A DNA stretch of 15,569 nucleotides from Anaerolineae bacterium (GTDB lineage: Bacteria; Chloroflexota; Anaerolineae; B4-G1; SLSP01): contig JAFGNI010000688.1 of assembly GCA_016927095.1 (NCBI GenBank), positions 1 to 15,569 of the forward strand. Direction: 5' to 3'. Positions 5,900-12,229 of the stretch are shown here, piece after piece. The notes beneath the pieces are model-generated. The model was given only the letters and a program-made list of their open reading frames with translations. It was not told the DNA's origin and searched no databases. Made by a program: the position numbers and the translations under genes. Positions within the stretch are counted from its first letter, which is position 1. Each line of letters starts with the position of its first letter.

Positions 5900-6612
5900 T
5901 GGTCGTCTGTCTGAGGAAGAAGACGGAGCAGCTCGCGCAGAGAGTGTATCTCGTAACGTACCGTGACGTCAGGATCGACGGCGCGCCCGTCAGGGTTGAA
6001 CCAGCAAGCGTCAATCCCGTACCGATTGGCGCCCCGCATATCCGAGGTCAAGCTATCACCGATCATCAGCACCGAGGACTTGGGCGGGCAACCCATGCGC
6101 TCGAAGGCGACGGCGAAGAGGCCGGGATCGGGCTTCGAAACCCCTTCCTCCTCTGAGATGACCACAGCTTCAAAGATGTCTGCGAGCCCGGACTTGGCGA
6201 GCCGCGATCTTTGGACGGTCGACAGCCCGTTGGTAATCAGGGCAAGGTGGGCCGAGGTACGGGCCTTCTCCAGGACGAACGCCGCATCGGGGATCAGATC
6301 GGTACACTCCCCAAGATGAGCGAGATAGCGATCGCTGAAGGCCTTGACGGGGACCGTCCCGACCGTACCGCCCCGTTGCTCAAGCCAAGCCAGCAATCCG
6401 GCAAAGCGATCGAGCTTGATCCGATCGGGCGTAGTCTTGCCCTCCTCAAAGTCGCGCCAGAGCTGACCGTTGATCTTCTGGTAGCGCGACAAAATCTCGT
6501 CATCAAAGTCCAACCCGGCATCGGAAAACGTGCGCGAGAGGGCCGCCCGCTCGGCCGCTTCGTAATCGAAGAGCGTCCCATCGGCGTCGAACAGAAGCCA
6601 GTCATAGGGCAT
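5896..6612 (-). CDS. yjjG: YjjG-like HAD-family pyrimidine 5'-nucleotidase
   Basis: This 238-residue HAD hydrolase has all four motifs: DxD nucleophile/acid FDADGTLFD (D9, D11), motif II LITNG (T127), motif III lysine SKPDPGLF (K160) and motif IV LMIGDSLTSDMRGA (D186, D191). The cap domain lies near residues 15-110. The spacing and wording (DWLLFDADGTLF, ITNGLSTVQRSRL, VISEEEGVSKPDPGLF) closely follow E. coli YjjG, a house-cleaning enzyme that dephosphorylates dUMP, dTMP and non-canonical pyrimidine nucleotides; that activity is transferred from the family. The ATG at 6612 has AGGAGGAG about 10 nt upstream. It lies 51 nt after the DUF4097 gene and is probably co-transcribed with it. Its stop codon falls inside the heptad-repeat tract. 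Other HAD phosphatases (phosphoglycolate or haloacid type) are less likely. Confidence 0.8.
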   Translation of the reverse strand: MPYDWLLFDADGTLFDYEAAERAALSRTFSDAGLDFDDEILSRYQKINGQLWRDFEEGKTTPDRIKLDRFAGLLAWLEQRGGTVGTVPVKAFSDRYLAHLGECTDLIPDAAFVLEKARTSAHLALITNGLSTVQRSRLAKSGLADIFEAVVISEEEGVSKPDPGLFAVAFERMGCPPKSSVLMIGDSLTSDMRGANRYGIDACWFNPDGRAVDPDVTVRYEIHSLRELLRLLPQTDDH

Positions 6613-6663
6613 CAGCGCGTATCTCCTCCTGCATCTCTTCCACCCGCATCGTCATCACCGTCA

Positions 6664-7740
6664 CTAGCCATCGTCCATCGTCGATCGTCCATCATCGATC
6701 GTCGGCCCACCAGCCATCGCGCCGATGGAAATGCTCCCACCAAAGGTCCGGAGCTTGACCAACGGCCCCACCCCATCACCGAGTCGCCCGGTCAAGAGGA
6801 TCGGGGATTGCTGGATTGCCTCGATGGGCAGCGCGCAAGCGATGATGCCGCCGGCCGTACCGGCATCCAGCATCCCGGCGTAATCCGCCGGCAGCTTAAC
6901 TGCGACGTTGCCGTCGAGGGCCTCAGCTTCTAGGTAGGCTTCCGAGGCGCTGACGAACGCGTGCACAGATCCCCGATCGCTTTGGAGAATGGCGGGGGCC
7001 TTCAGATCATCGAAGGTGGCGTGAATGTGCCCATCCGCCGTCTCCAAATCGGCGCCGCCACGGGCAGCCAGGAGTTGGATGTCGCCCTGGTAAGTACGAG
7101 CCCGAATGCTTCCCTCGCAGGCCGCCATCGAGATGCCACCACGCGCCGTGCGGGCCCGGATGTGCCCAGAACACGCCTCGACCACAATCTGACCCTGACC
7201 GTTCTCAGCCTCGATCGCGCCGTCGACGCCCTTTGCCCGGATCGTACCGGCGGCGGTGTAGAGCGTGGCAGGTCCCATAGTATCCACCAGGTCGACATTG
7301 CCGCTGCGCGTCTCCACCTCAACGGCACCTTCAACGCCGGAAACGGTGACGCCCCCGTTGTGGGTGAAGAGATCAACATCGATCATCCAGGGCACCGTGA
7401 TCTCGAGGCGCACGAAGACCGTGCAACCCAAGGGCGGACGGGGATAGACAGCCTGGACGTAGAAACCATCCCTTATCCGTGTCCGCGACACGAGAACGCG
7501 ACGGGCGAACTGTCGAGCTGCGCCTTCGGTGGGCGCACGCACGGTCGTGACAGCCCGAACCATGATCTCCTCCTGGTCCGCGCCGCGCACGACAATGCTA
7601 CCGTTGAGCGAACGGACCTTGAGCAAACTGAGCCCCCCATCGGCGGTCCAGCTCCGCTCCTCGACGTGCTCAGACCACGGGCCGAAGAGCGACATCATCC
7701 CCTCGGCGATGGCGTCAAAAACGTCATCTTCAGCGTTCAT
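6664..7740 (-). CDS. DUF4097-type beta-strand repeat protein
   Basis: This 358-residue protein consists largely of short repeated beta-strands of the DUF4097 (putative adhesin, right-handed beta-helix-like) type: NGGVTVSGVEGAVEVETRSG, AGTIRAKGVDGAIEAENGQG, SGHIRARTARGGISM, EGSIRARTYQGDIQL and so on. There is no signal peptide and no transmembrane segment, so the protein appears to be cytoplasmic, whereas many family members are membrane-attached. The ATG at 7740 is used because it lies 10 nt after the VOC gene stop. The frame remains open to 7842, but that extension overlaps the VOC gene and is proline/arginine-rich. No strong Shine-Dalgarno site is seen. The last ~11 residues (TIDDGRSTMDDG) are encoded by a 7-bp tandem repeat and are probably not part of the ancestral protein. 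Function is unknown. Confidence 0.8.
   Translation of the reverse strand: MNAEDDVFDAIAEGMMSLFGPWSEHVEERSWTADGGLSLLKVRSLNGSIVVRGADQEEIMVRAVTTVRAPTEGAARQFARRVLVSRTRIRDGFYVQAVYPRPPLGCTVFVRLEITVPWMIDVDLFTHNGGVTVSGVEGAVEVETRSGNVDLVDTMGPATLYTAAGTIRAKGVDGAIEAENGQGQIVVEACSGHIRARTARGGISMAACEGSIRARTYQGDIQLLAARGGADLETADGHIHATFDDLKAPAILQSDRGSVHAFVSASEAYLEAEALDGNVAVKLPADYAGMLDAGTAGGIIACALPIEAIQQSPILLTGRLGDGVGPLVKLRTFGGSISIGAMAGGPTIDDGRSTMDDG
6669..6703. repeat. Five tandem 7-bp units inside the 3' end of the DUF4097 gene
   Basis: The plus strand reads CATCGTC, CATCGTC, GATCGTC, CATCATC, GATCGTC, which is 35 bp of exact 7-bp periodicity. It supplies the codons for the acidic tail (DDG repeats) and ends three bases before the stop codon. 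The unit differs from that of the 5814-5899 tract but has the same length and the same position at a gene's 3' end. Confidence 0.75.
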
Positions 7741-7750
7741 AGCACGACGG

Positions 7751-8131
7751 TCAACAGACCTCGTAGATGGTAACCCGCATCCCGTCGGGATCCTCAACGG
7801 AAAAGGCGCGGTGGCCCCATGGTTTGTCCTCGAGTTCGGCAACGATGGGAATCCCCTGTTTCCTCAATCGATCGTGCCAAGCATCGACGTCGCGGACCTC
7901 CAAACTCAGGTCAACGTTGCTGGGGGCGGAAGTGCGGAAAGGCCGGCCCTTGTAGTCCAGGATCTCAACAGCCATCTGCCCGACGCCCTTGCCTGGGGAG
8001 AGCAGGGCACCGGCGTTATCGGGATGCGTCCAACTGCTGATAGACCGCATTTCGAGGACATCCCGATAGAAGGCAAGCATCTTGTCGAAGTTACGCGTGT
8101 GACGCACCACACGCACCGCCAACACCTGCAT
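7751..8131 (-). CDS. VOC-fold (glyoxalase/bleomycin-resistance-like) protein
   Basis: This 126-residue single-unit VOC protein has paired beta-alpha-beta-beta-beta modules: LAVRVVRHTRNFDKMLAFYRDVLEM at the start, GQMAVEILDY, then VDLSLEVRDVDAWHDRLRKQGIPI and WGHRAFSVEDPDGMRVTIYEV. Of the usual metal ligands, E56 (MAVEIL) and E124 (TIYEV) are in place. The first (near V9) and third (S76/E78 area) are not clearly His or Glu, so metal binding and the reaction cannot be assigned. Such proteins include lactoylglutathione lyases, dioxygenases and antibiotic-binding proteins. GGGGGAGG lies 7 nt before the ATG at 8131. The DUF4097 start follows its stop by 10 nt, which indicates one transcript. The name is safe at superfamily level only. 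Confidence 0.82.
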   Translation of the reverse strand: MQVLAVRVVRHTRNFDKMLAFYRDVLEMRSISSWTHPDNAGALLSPGKGVGQMAVEILDYKGRPFRTSAPSNVDLSLEVRDVDAWHDRLRKQGIPIVAELEDKPWGHRAFSVEDPDGMRVTIYEVC

Positions 8132-8157
8132 CAGCGCACCTCCCCCGTAGCCATCAT

Positions 8158-8238
8158 CTAGTCAACCGTCGCAGCCGGGATCTGAGGATCGTACGCAGAG
8201 AGAATAGCGGCTGTCTGCGCCTGCATATCAGCGACCAT
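8158..8238 (-). CDS. Small ORF of 26 codons with an excellent ribosome binding site
   Basis: ATG at 8238 is preceded by GGAAGGAGG with 7 nt spacing, the best Shine-Dalgarno match in the window, and the frame closes with TAG at 8160-8158. The peptide includes ILSAYDPQIPAATVD. This recalls the beginning of DUF59/MIP18 (SufT/PaaD-like) domains, which start with a helix followed by a DPEIP-x-x-x-VD segment. If so, this is a DUF59 gene cut off after its first ~25 residues. Alternatively it is a microprotein or leader peptide for the VOC gene, whose start lies 26 nt beyond. A promoter-like element sits about 37 nt upstream. The ORF and its RBS are seen directly; the relation to DUF59 is an inference from a short match. 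Confidence 0.45.
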   Translation of the reverse strand: MVADMQAQTAAILSAYDPQIPAATVD

Positions 8239-8274
8239 CAGGAATCCTCCTTCCCCAACAGACTCAACACGCCC

Positions 8275-8283
8275 ATTGTACCA
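8275..8283 (-). promoter_or_regulatory. Extended -10 promoter candidate for the small ORF/VOC/DUF4097/HAD genes
   Basis: On the minus strand TGGTACAAT reads as TGn plus TACAAT, one mismatch from TATAAT. A start near 8268 would give a 30-nt leader containing the strong Shine-Dalgarno site of the small ORF. A TTGACC lies only 11 nt upstream of the hexamer, too close to act as its -35, so recognition would rely on the extended -10. Confidence 0.35.
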
Positions 8284-8337
8284 GGCTTATGGGTCAAGCG
8301 CAGGCCAGAGCGTGCGCCAAGTGGCCCGCCGGTTCAC

Positions 8338-9204
8338 CTAGTCGGCGGCGAGGAAGTCGATCAGGATCCTGTTGACCAGCTCGGGTCGTTCGAGGTGCGG
8401 CACGTGACCGCATCCCTCGATGGGGTGGAATTGCGCATTGGGTAGGGCTGCCCGGACACGCTCGCTCATCTTAAAGGGGACCGTGCGATCTTCGGTGCCC
8501 CAGATCAGTGCTATGGGACGGGGCTGTCGACCGACCCGAGCGTAGGCCGGGGCCATGGTCTGGATCGGACCGTAGCGCAGCGTCGACAGGAGGGATCGTA
8601 GAAAGCCCGCATATTGCATCTGCACCCTATACTTGCGGGTGAGATCGGGAAGCAGGGCCGGCATCTGGAAGTCCCGTCTCAAGCCCGAGACGAACACACG
8701 TTTGCCGGCGGTCGCCAACAACAGCTCTCCTAGCACAGGCAACCGGAGTACCGACGTTGCGAGCGAGCCGGGCATCGGGAAACCGGCGGGATCGATCAGC
8801 GCAAGTCTACGCACTAAGGCAGGGTGCCGGTCGGTGAACCCGACAGCGATCGCGCCCCCCATCGACAGGCCGATGACGTCCACCGGGGTGGGTAGATCCA
8901 GCGCCGCTACCAGATCTACCAGCTGCCGGTCGAAGAGGTCGATGTCATACCGCATGCGAGGGCGATCTGAGTAGCCCCTTCCCAAGAGATCGTACCGCAA
9001 CACGGGGACTCCCACAGCGGCGAGCCCCTCGAACGTGGGGTCCCATATGAAACTCGGCACGGAGAAGCCGTGTATGAGCACAGCCGGTGGCCATGCCACC
9101 GCATCGTTCTCTGCACTGGCCAGCTGGTAATGGGTCACGCCATCCGACAGGGTCACGAACCGCCCTGGGGCCGAGAGCCGCGCATCGCTATCGATAGTAC
9201 GCAC
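8338..9204 (-). CDS. Alpha/beta-hydrolase fold protein
   Basis: This 288-residue protein is a typical monofunctional alpha/beta hydrolase. It has the oxyanion motif HGFS (about 45-48), RYDLLGRGYSDRP after strand 4, the nucleophile elbow GLSMGG with S114, the acid D239 in WGTEDRTVP and H267 in GCGHVPHLERPE. These give a complete Ser-Asp-His triad. It should hydrolyse an ester, lactone or C-C bond; the substrate cannot be read from sequence. The start chosen is GTG at 9204, with AGGAGG 4 nt upstream (short spacing). The longer frame to 9327 would overlap the radical SAM gene and is unlikely. It follows that gene by 49 nt on the same strand, so co-transcription is likely. No signal peptide is seen. 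Confidence 0.85.
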   Translation of the reverse strand: MRTIDSDARLSAPGRFVTLSDGVTHYQLASAENDAVAWPPAVLIHGFSVPSFIWDPTFEGLAAVGVPVLRYDLLGRGYSDRPRMRYDIDLFDRQLVDLVAALDLPTPVDVIGLSMGGAIAVGFTDRHPALVRRLALIDPAGFPMPGSLATSVLRLPVLGELLLATAGKRVFVSGLRRDFQMPALLPDLTRKYRVQMQYAGFLRSLLSTLRYGPIQTMAPAYARVGRQPRPIALIWGTEDRTVPFKMSERVRAALPNAQFHPIEGCGHVPHLERPELVNRILIDFLAAD

Positions 9205-9253
9205 ATATCCTCCTGACGGATACACTAGGATGGGGCCAACTGCTCCCCCGTAG

Positions 9254-10084
9254 CTACGCGACCCAATATGGCTTAACGGGCACGCTGAGATACGCCTCCG
9301 CGCGCTCAGCCAGCCGGCGCAACACACCAGGGGACACGCGCCGTAGGGATGGGATTGGCACGGGATAGTCCGTGCTGTAGATCTGAACCGCGGCCGGCCG
9401 GATCTCAGTCAACCGTTCAAGCCAATACGAGAAGGCTGTATCGGTGACATTGCTGATGTCGCCATCCACGAAGACGCTCTGGACCACCAGATCCGGGACC
9501 TCCCGCAGCGCCAGACAGATCCCCTCCAGCGTGATGCCCTCGGCAGGACGGTTGATCTGCTCGAACAGCGCCGGCTCACCGGCATCCAGCTTCAGGATAG
9601 GCATATCGATGTATCGCAGTGCCCCACGCACCTCTGGCTCACTCAAGCGAGAGGCGTTGGAGAAGAGCGAGATCCTGGGTCGCTTTGCACCCTCGCGCCG
9701 GGCAAACAAAGTATCCCGCAGTCTGTGCACGGCAAAGGCCACCTGAGAGAAGTAGGGATGTAGCGTCGGTTCCCCGTTCCCTGAAAAGGTCAAGCTGTCC
9801 AAGTCCGGGTAGTCAAGCAGTGCCTTCTCCACAGCGCGGACGACGGCATGCACACTGGGGAACGCCTCAGCAGCGTCTGAATCTGCCGGCACCGATGTGA
9901 CCTTCAGATCTGTGGGGCCACAATGACAGTAGATGCAGTCGAAGGAGCAGACCTTGAGGTCAGCGGGCAGCAGGTTGATGCCCAGCGAGAGCCCCAGCCG
10001 GCGGGAGCGGATCGGGCCATAGACAATGCCCGGCACCAAGGGCAGCGGTCGCCGGGTTGATGCATACGGTTCGCAGGTACTCAA
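9254..10084 (-). CDS. Radical SAM protein of the COG0731 type
   Basis: This 276-residue protein carries the cluster motif C46-x3-C50-x2-C53 in KVCSFDCIYCHCG, preceded by YGPIRSRRLGLSLGINLLP. It also has the SAM-contacting SGNGEPTLHP (101-110), a variant of the GGE motif. This combination (YGP-x-x-SRRLG-x-SLG, DCIYC, SGNGEPTLH) is characteristic of COG0731 proteins, which are often annotated as wyosine-synthesis related in databases, but the bacterial members are functionally undefined. A further cysteine, C55, lies next to the cluster. The start is uncertain: TTG at 10084 gives a plausible length, no in-frame ATG exists after the methyltransferase stop, and the RBS is weak (GGA close by). A GTG at 10036 is an alternative. 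Oxygen-sensitive chemistry is expected. It sits between a methyltransferase and a hydrolase. Confidence 0.82.
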   Translation of the reverse strand: MSTCEPYASTRRPLPLVPGIVYGPIRSRRLGLSLGINLLPADLKVCSFDCIYCHCGPTDLKVTSVPADSDAAEAFPSVHAVVRAVEKALLDYPDLDSLTFSGNGEPTLHPYFSQVAFAVHRLRDTLFARREGAKRPRISLFSNASRLSEPEVRGALRYIDMPILKLDAGEPALFEQINRPAEGITLEGICLALREVPDLVVQSVFVDGDISNVTDTAFSYWLERLTEIRPAAVQIYSTDYPVPIPSLRRVSPGVLRRLAERAEAYLSVPVKPYWVA

Positions 10085-10129
10085 GGTTCCATCCGTATAG
10101 AAGATCCTCGCCAGAGACGACCTTTTGCT

Positions 10130-10969
10130 CTATGGCGATGCCAGAAGCCGCATCCGTGCCACCAGCACAGGTGGAATCTCACTGAAGTTGCCGCCCCAGG
10201 AGAGACCCTCGGGGCCGGATGGATGGTCGGGTGGGAAGCTGGGTTCCTCGAGTGCGTCCATCACAAAGCCTGCATCAAAGCAACACCCCAACAGCATCTG
10301 CAAGGGACGATCGAAGTAGATCTGGGCCTTCGGCTGCCCACGGATCGCCAGACCTCGCCTCGGTCGCGAGGTCAGGTAGCGGGAGACCTTCATCGCATAG
10401 GTCGTCACCAGGTTCCCGTCGCGGTCCTCCTGCTCGGCTGTATGGATCGTGTAGGAGCTATTAAAGCAAGGGTGGAGCACCGAAAAGACAAACCGTCCTC
10501 CAGGTTTCAGTGCGACCGCCAGAGCCTGTAGAAGGGGGCGAATGTCCGCGATGTCGAACAGCGCCATCTGGCAGATCGCGGCGTCGAAGGTCGCTTCTCC
10601 CAAAGCAAGCAGGGTGTCTGCATCGGTGGCGTCGAGAACGCGATAAGTGATCTGCTCCGCGTAGGGCTCCTCCTGCGTCCGCGCTTGGGCCAGTTCAATA
10701 AGGGACGTCGAGAAATCGAAGGCCACCACCTCCGCGCCCATCGCTGCTAGGCGCCGGGCATAGAGGCCGTTGCCACACGCCGCATCCAGAACCCGCTCGC
10801 CCGGCTGCAGATCCAGGAGACGGTGGGTGGCGGGCCAGATCAGCACATTGACGAAGTCATTGCCCTCGCCCATGCGTTCGTCCCAATAGACGGCATTGGC
10901 CTCCCAAGCCGCGTGGGTCACCCGGTGTGCAGAAATGAGGTCATCCAGCTCAGACTCAGTTGCAGGCAT
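10130..10969 (-). CDS. Class I SAM-dependent methyltransferase
   Basis: This 279-residue protein has a Rossmann methyltransferase core. Motif I VLDAACGNGLYARRLA (60-75) binds SAM, D85 in VVAFDFS is the acidic residue ending strand 2, and FDAAICQMALFDI and LKPGGRFVFSVLHPCF are the motif II/post-II strands. The N-terminal DERMGEGNDFVNVLIWPATHRLL and the C-terminal LEEPSFPP section are typical of small-molecule methyltransferases annotated only as class I. No target can be assigned. The ATG at 10969 has AGGAGG 6 nt upstream. The downstream radical SAM gene begins 45 nt after the stop in the same direction. No membrane segment is seen. Confidence 0.85.
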   Translation of the reverse strand: MPATESELDDLISAHRVTHAAWEANAVYWDERMGEGNDFVNVLIWPATHRLLDLQPGERVLDAACGNGLYARRLAAMGAEVVAFDFSTSLIELAQARTQEEPYAEQITYRVLDATDADTLLALGEATFDAAICQMALFDIADIRPLLQALAVALKPGGRFVFSVLHPCFNSSYTIHTAEQEDRDGNLVTTYAMKVSRYLTSRPRRGLAIRGQPKAQIYFDRPLQMLLGCCFDAGFVMDALEEPSFPPDHPSGPEGLSWGGNFSEIPPVLVARMRLLASP

Positions 10970-11026
10970 GCCATCCCTCCTCCCTCATGGCGTACGCATC
11001 TTGCCCCCCCGCTGTAGCTCGCGCAG

Positions 11027-11070
11027 CCACACCCCACCCGCCACCACCCGCCGCGTCCTCCCACCCGTAT
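11027..11070. repeat. C-rich/G-rich degenerate repeat downstream of the UroD-like gene
   Basis: The plus strand is almost free of T and built from CCAC/CCCG blocks: CCACACC, CCACCCG, CCACCAC, CCGCCGC, a loose 7-nt periodicity. Read on the minus strand, immediately after the UroD-like stop, it gives runs of three or four G separated by short spacers (GGG-T-GGG, then GGG, GGG-T-GGGG). This could fold as a G-quadruplex in mRNA or non-template DNA. The periodicity is weaker than in the other two tracts. Confidence 0.4.
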
Positions 11071-11072
11071 CC

Positions 11073-12131
11073 CTACACTCCGTAGTCGCGCACCGCCTCC
11101 AAGAACGCTGCGACATTCTCCCACGGAATGTCCGGCTCCCCCAGGTCGTAGGCCGGGCAGAGGATGAGGCCGGCTCGCCCCAGCGACGCGATCCGGAGCT
11201 TCACCTCTTCACGGATAGCATCGGGATCGGCAAAGCTGAAGGTCCTCTGGTTGCCCACCGTGCCCCAGAAAGCCAACTTAGCACCATAGCGGCTCCGGAT
11301 CTTCTCTGCATCCATATGCTCTGCCTGCAGCGGGTTGATGCCGTTCACGCCGATATCAATGAGGTCGGGGATGATGGGCGTGAAGGCACCATCGCTGTGG
11401 AAGATAACCCTCAAGTCCCGCTGGATGGCTCGAGCGACCTCAATGATCTGCGCCATGCGCGGCTTGAAGAAACGCTGCCACATCTCCGGGCCAATCATCA
11501 TCGTCACCGGCGCGCCCACGTCATCGTCGAGGGAGAGCACATCGACACCGGCACGGGCCAGCGCCTCGGCATTCCGGCACGCCAGCTCGGTCAGCCGGTC
11601 CAGCAAGAAGTCCGCCCAGTCAGCGCGCTCCACGAGATCCAGCAGGAAGTTCTCGAGCCCCCTCAGCCGCCAGGCAGCCTCGAAGAGCTCACCACCGAGA
11701 TGGGGAAGGTTGCCGCCCGCCGCCAACCCTTGGCCGTGAAGCGTCGCTACCTGATCGCGCAACCCACCAACGTGATAGGGGGCGCTGACATCGGGGAAAG
11801 GGAAAGCCTGAAGATCGGCTAGGGTCTCCGCCTTGGCAAGCGGATTGCGCGCGATGGGCGTCTCTGGACGGTAGGACCAGTGTGCGTAGGTCGCCATCTG
11901 TTCGAAGGTGCCGAGCCGCGTGTCATAGGGGAAGGGGCGCGCTGCAGCCTGTAGAGTCTCCTCCTCAGGCGATGGGGGCAGGTGCACGAACTGCACATCG
12001 ATCAGCGCCTCCCAGTCGTAGCCGGGAGGGGCGAAGCCATCGAGACTGACGTGGTAGAAGTTGAGGGCACAGGGCACGCGATCCGGTGTGCCGCCGTCCA
12101 ATGCCGTCAGAACGCGCTCGCGACCATCCAT
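11073..12131 (-). CDS. Uroporphyrinogen-decarboxylase-fold protein (UroD/MtaA-like family)
   Basis: This 352-residue protein has the family opening MDGRERVLTALDGGTPDRVPCALNF and a central AGVDVLSLDDDVGAPVTMMIGPEMWQRFFKPRMAQII. IFHSDGAFTPIIPDLIDIGVNGINPLQ follows, with H245, then FWGTVGNQRTF and LILCPAYDLGEPDIPWENV, with C325. In the corrinoid methyltransferases MtaA/CmuA zinc is held by H-x-C plus a later C. Here H245-x-D247 replaces H-x-C and C325 is kept, so zinc methyltransferase chemistry is uncertain. It is not a haem-pathway HemE, because the rest of that pathway and the HemE N-terminal arginine motif are absent. GGGGAGG lies 8 nt before the ATG. It follows a sugar ABC importer across a terminator-like hairpin, so a role in using the imported compound is a guess. 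Confidence 0.8.
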   Translation of the reverse strand: MDGRERVLTALDGGTPDRVPCALNFYHVSLDGFAPPGYDWEALIDVQFVHLPPSPEEETLQAAARPFPYDTRLGTFEQMATYAHWSYRPETPIARNPLAKAETLADLQAFPFPDVSAPYHVGGLRDQVATLHGQGLAAGGNLPHLGGELFEAAWRLRGLENFLLDLVERADWADFLLDRLTELACRNAEALARAGVDVLSLDDDVGAPVTMMIGPEMWQRFFKPRMAQIIEVARAIQRDLRVIFHSDGAFTPIIPDLIDIGVNGINPLQAEHMDAEKIRSRYGAKLAFWGTVGNQRTFSFADPDAIREEVKLRIASLGRAGLILCPAYDLGEPDIPWENVAAFLEAVRDYGV

Positions 12132-12158
12132 AGCGACAGCCTCCCCAGCGTGCTTCCT

Positions 12159-12201
12159 AAAAGGCGACCCGCGCCTGATGATGTGGCAATCAGGCGCGGG
12201 T
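12159..12201 (-). terminator. Intrinsic terminator of the sugar ABC operon
   Basis: ACCCGCGCCTGAT (12167-12179) and its exact inverse ATCAGGCGCGGGT (12189-12201) form a 13-bp stem with a 9-nt loop. On the minus strand CGCC and then TTTT follow (12162-12159). The T-run is short and set back by four bases, so termination may be partial and could let some transcription continue into the UroD-like gene, which starts 28 nt later without a visible promoter of its own. Confidence 0.7.
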
Positions 12202-12229
12202 TCTCCGTCTTGATAGTGGCTCTGCCGGT

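Noticed and set aside
6610..6665. Small minus-strand ORF between the DUF4097 and HAD genes (peptide ending EEMQEEIRADAL)
   Set aside because: It has no RBS of its own, overlaps the HAD start, and its codons contain the HAD Shine-Dalgarno sequence; probably chance.
7741..7842. Longer DUF4097 protein starting at 7842
   Set aside because: It overlaps the VOC coding end and adds a proline/arginine-rich segment that does not look like protein.
8300..8337. GGGCCA...TGGCCT stem downstream of the hydrolase as a terminator
   Set aside because: Only 7 bp with a G-U pair, a 14-nt loop and no T-tract.
9205..9327. Longer alpha/beta hydrolase starting at 9327
   Set aside because: It would overlap the radical SAM gene; GTG 9204 has AGGAGG upstream and leaves a normal hydrolase N-terminus.
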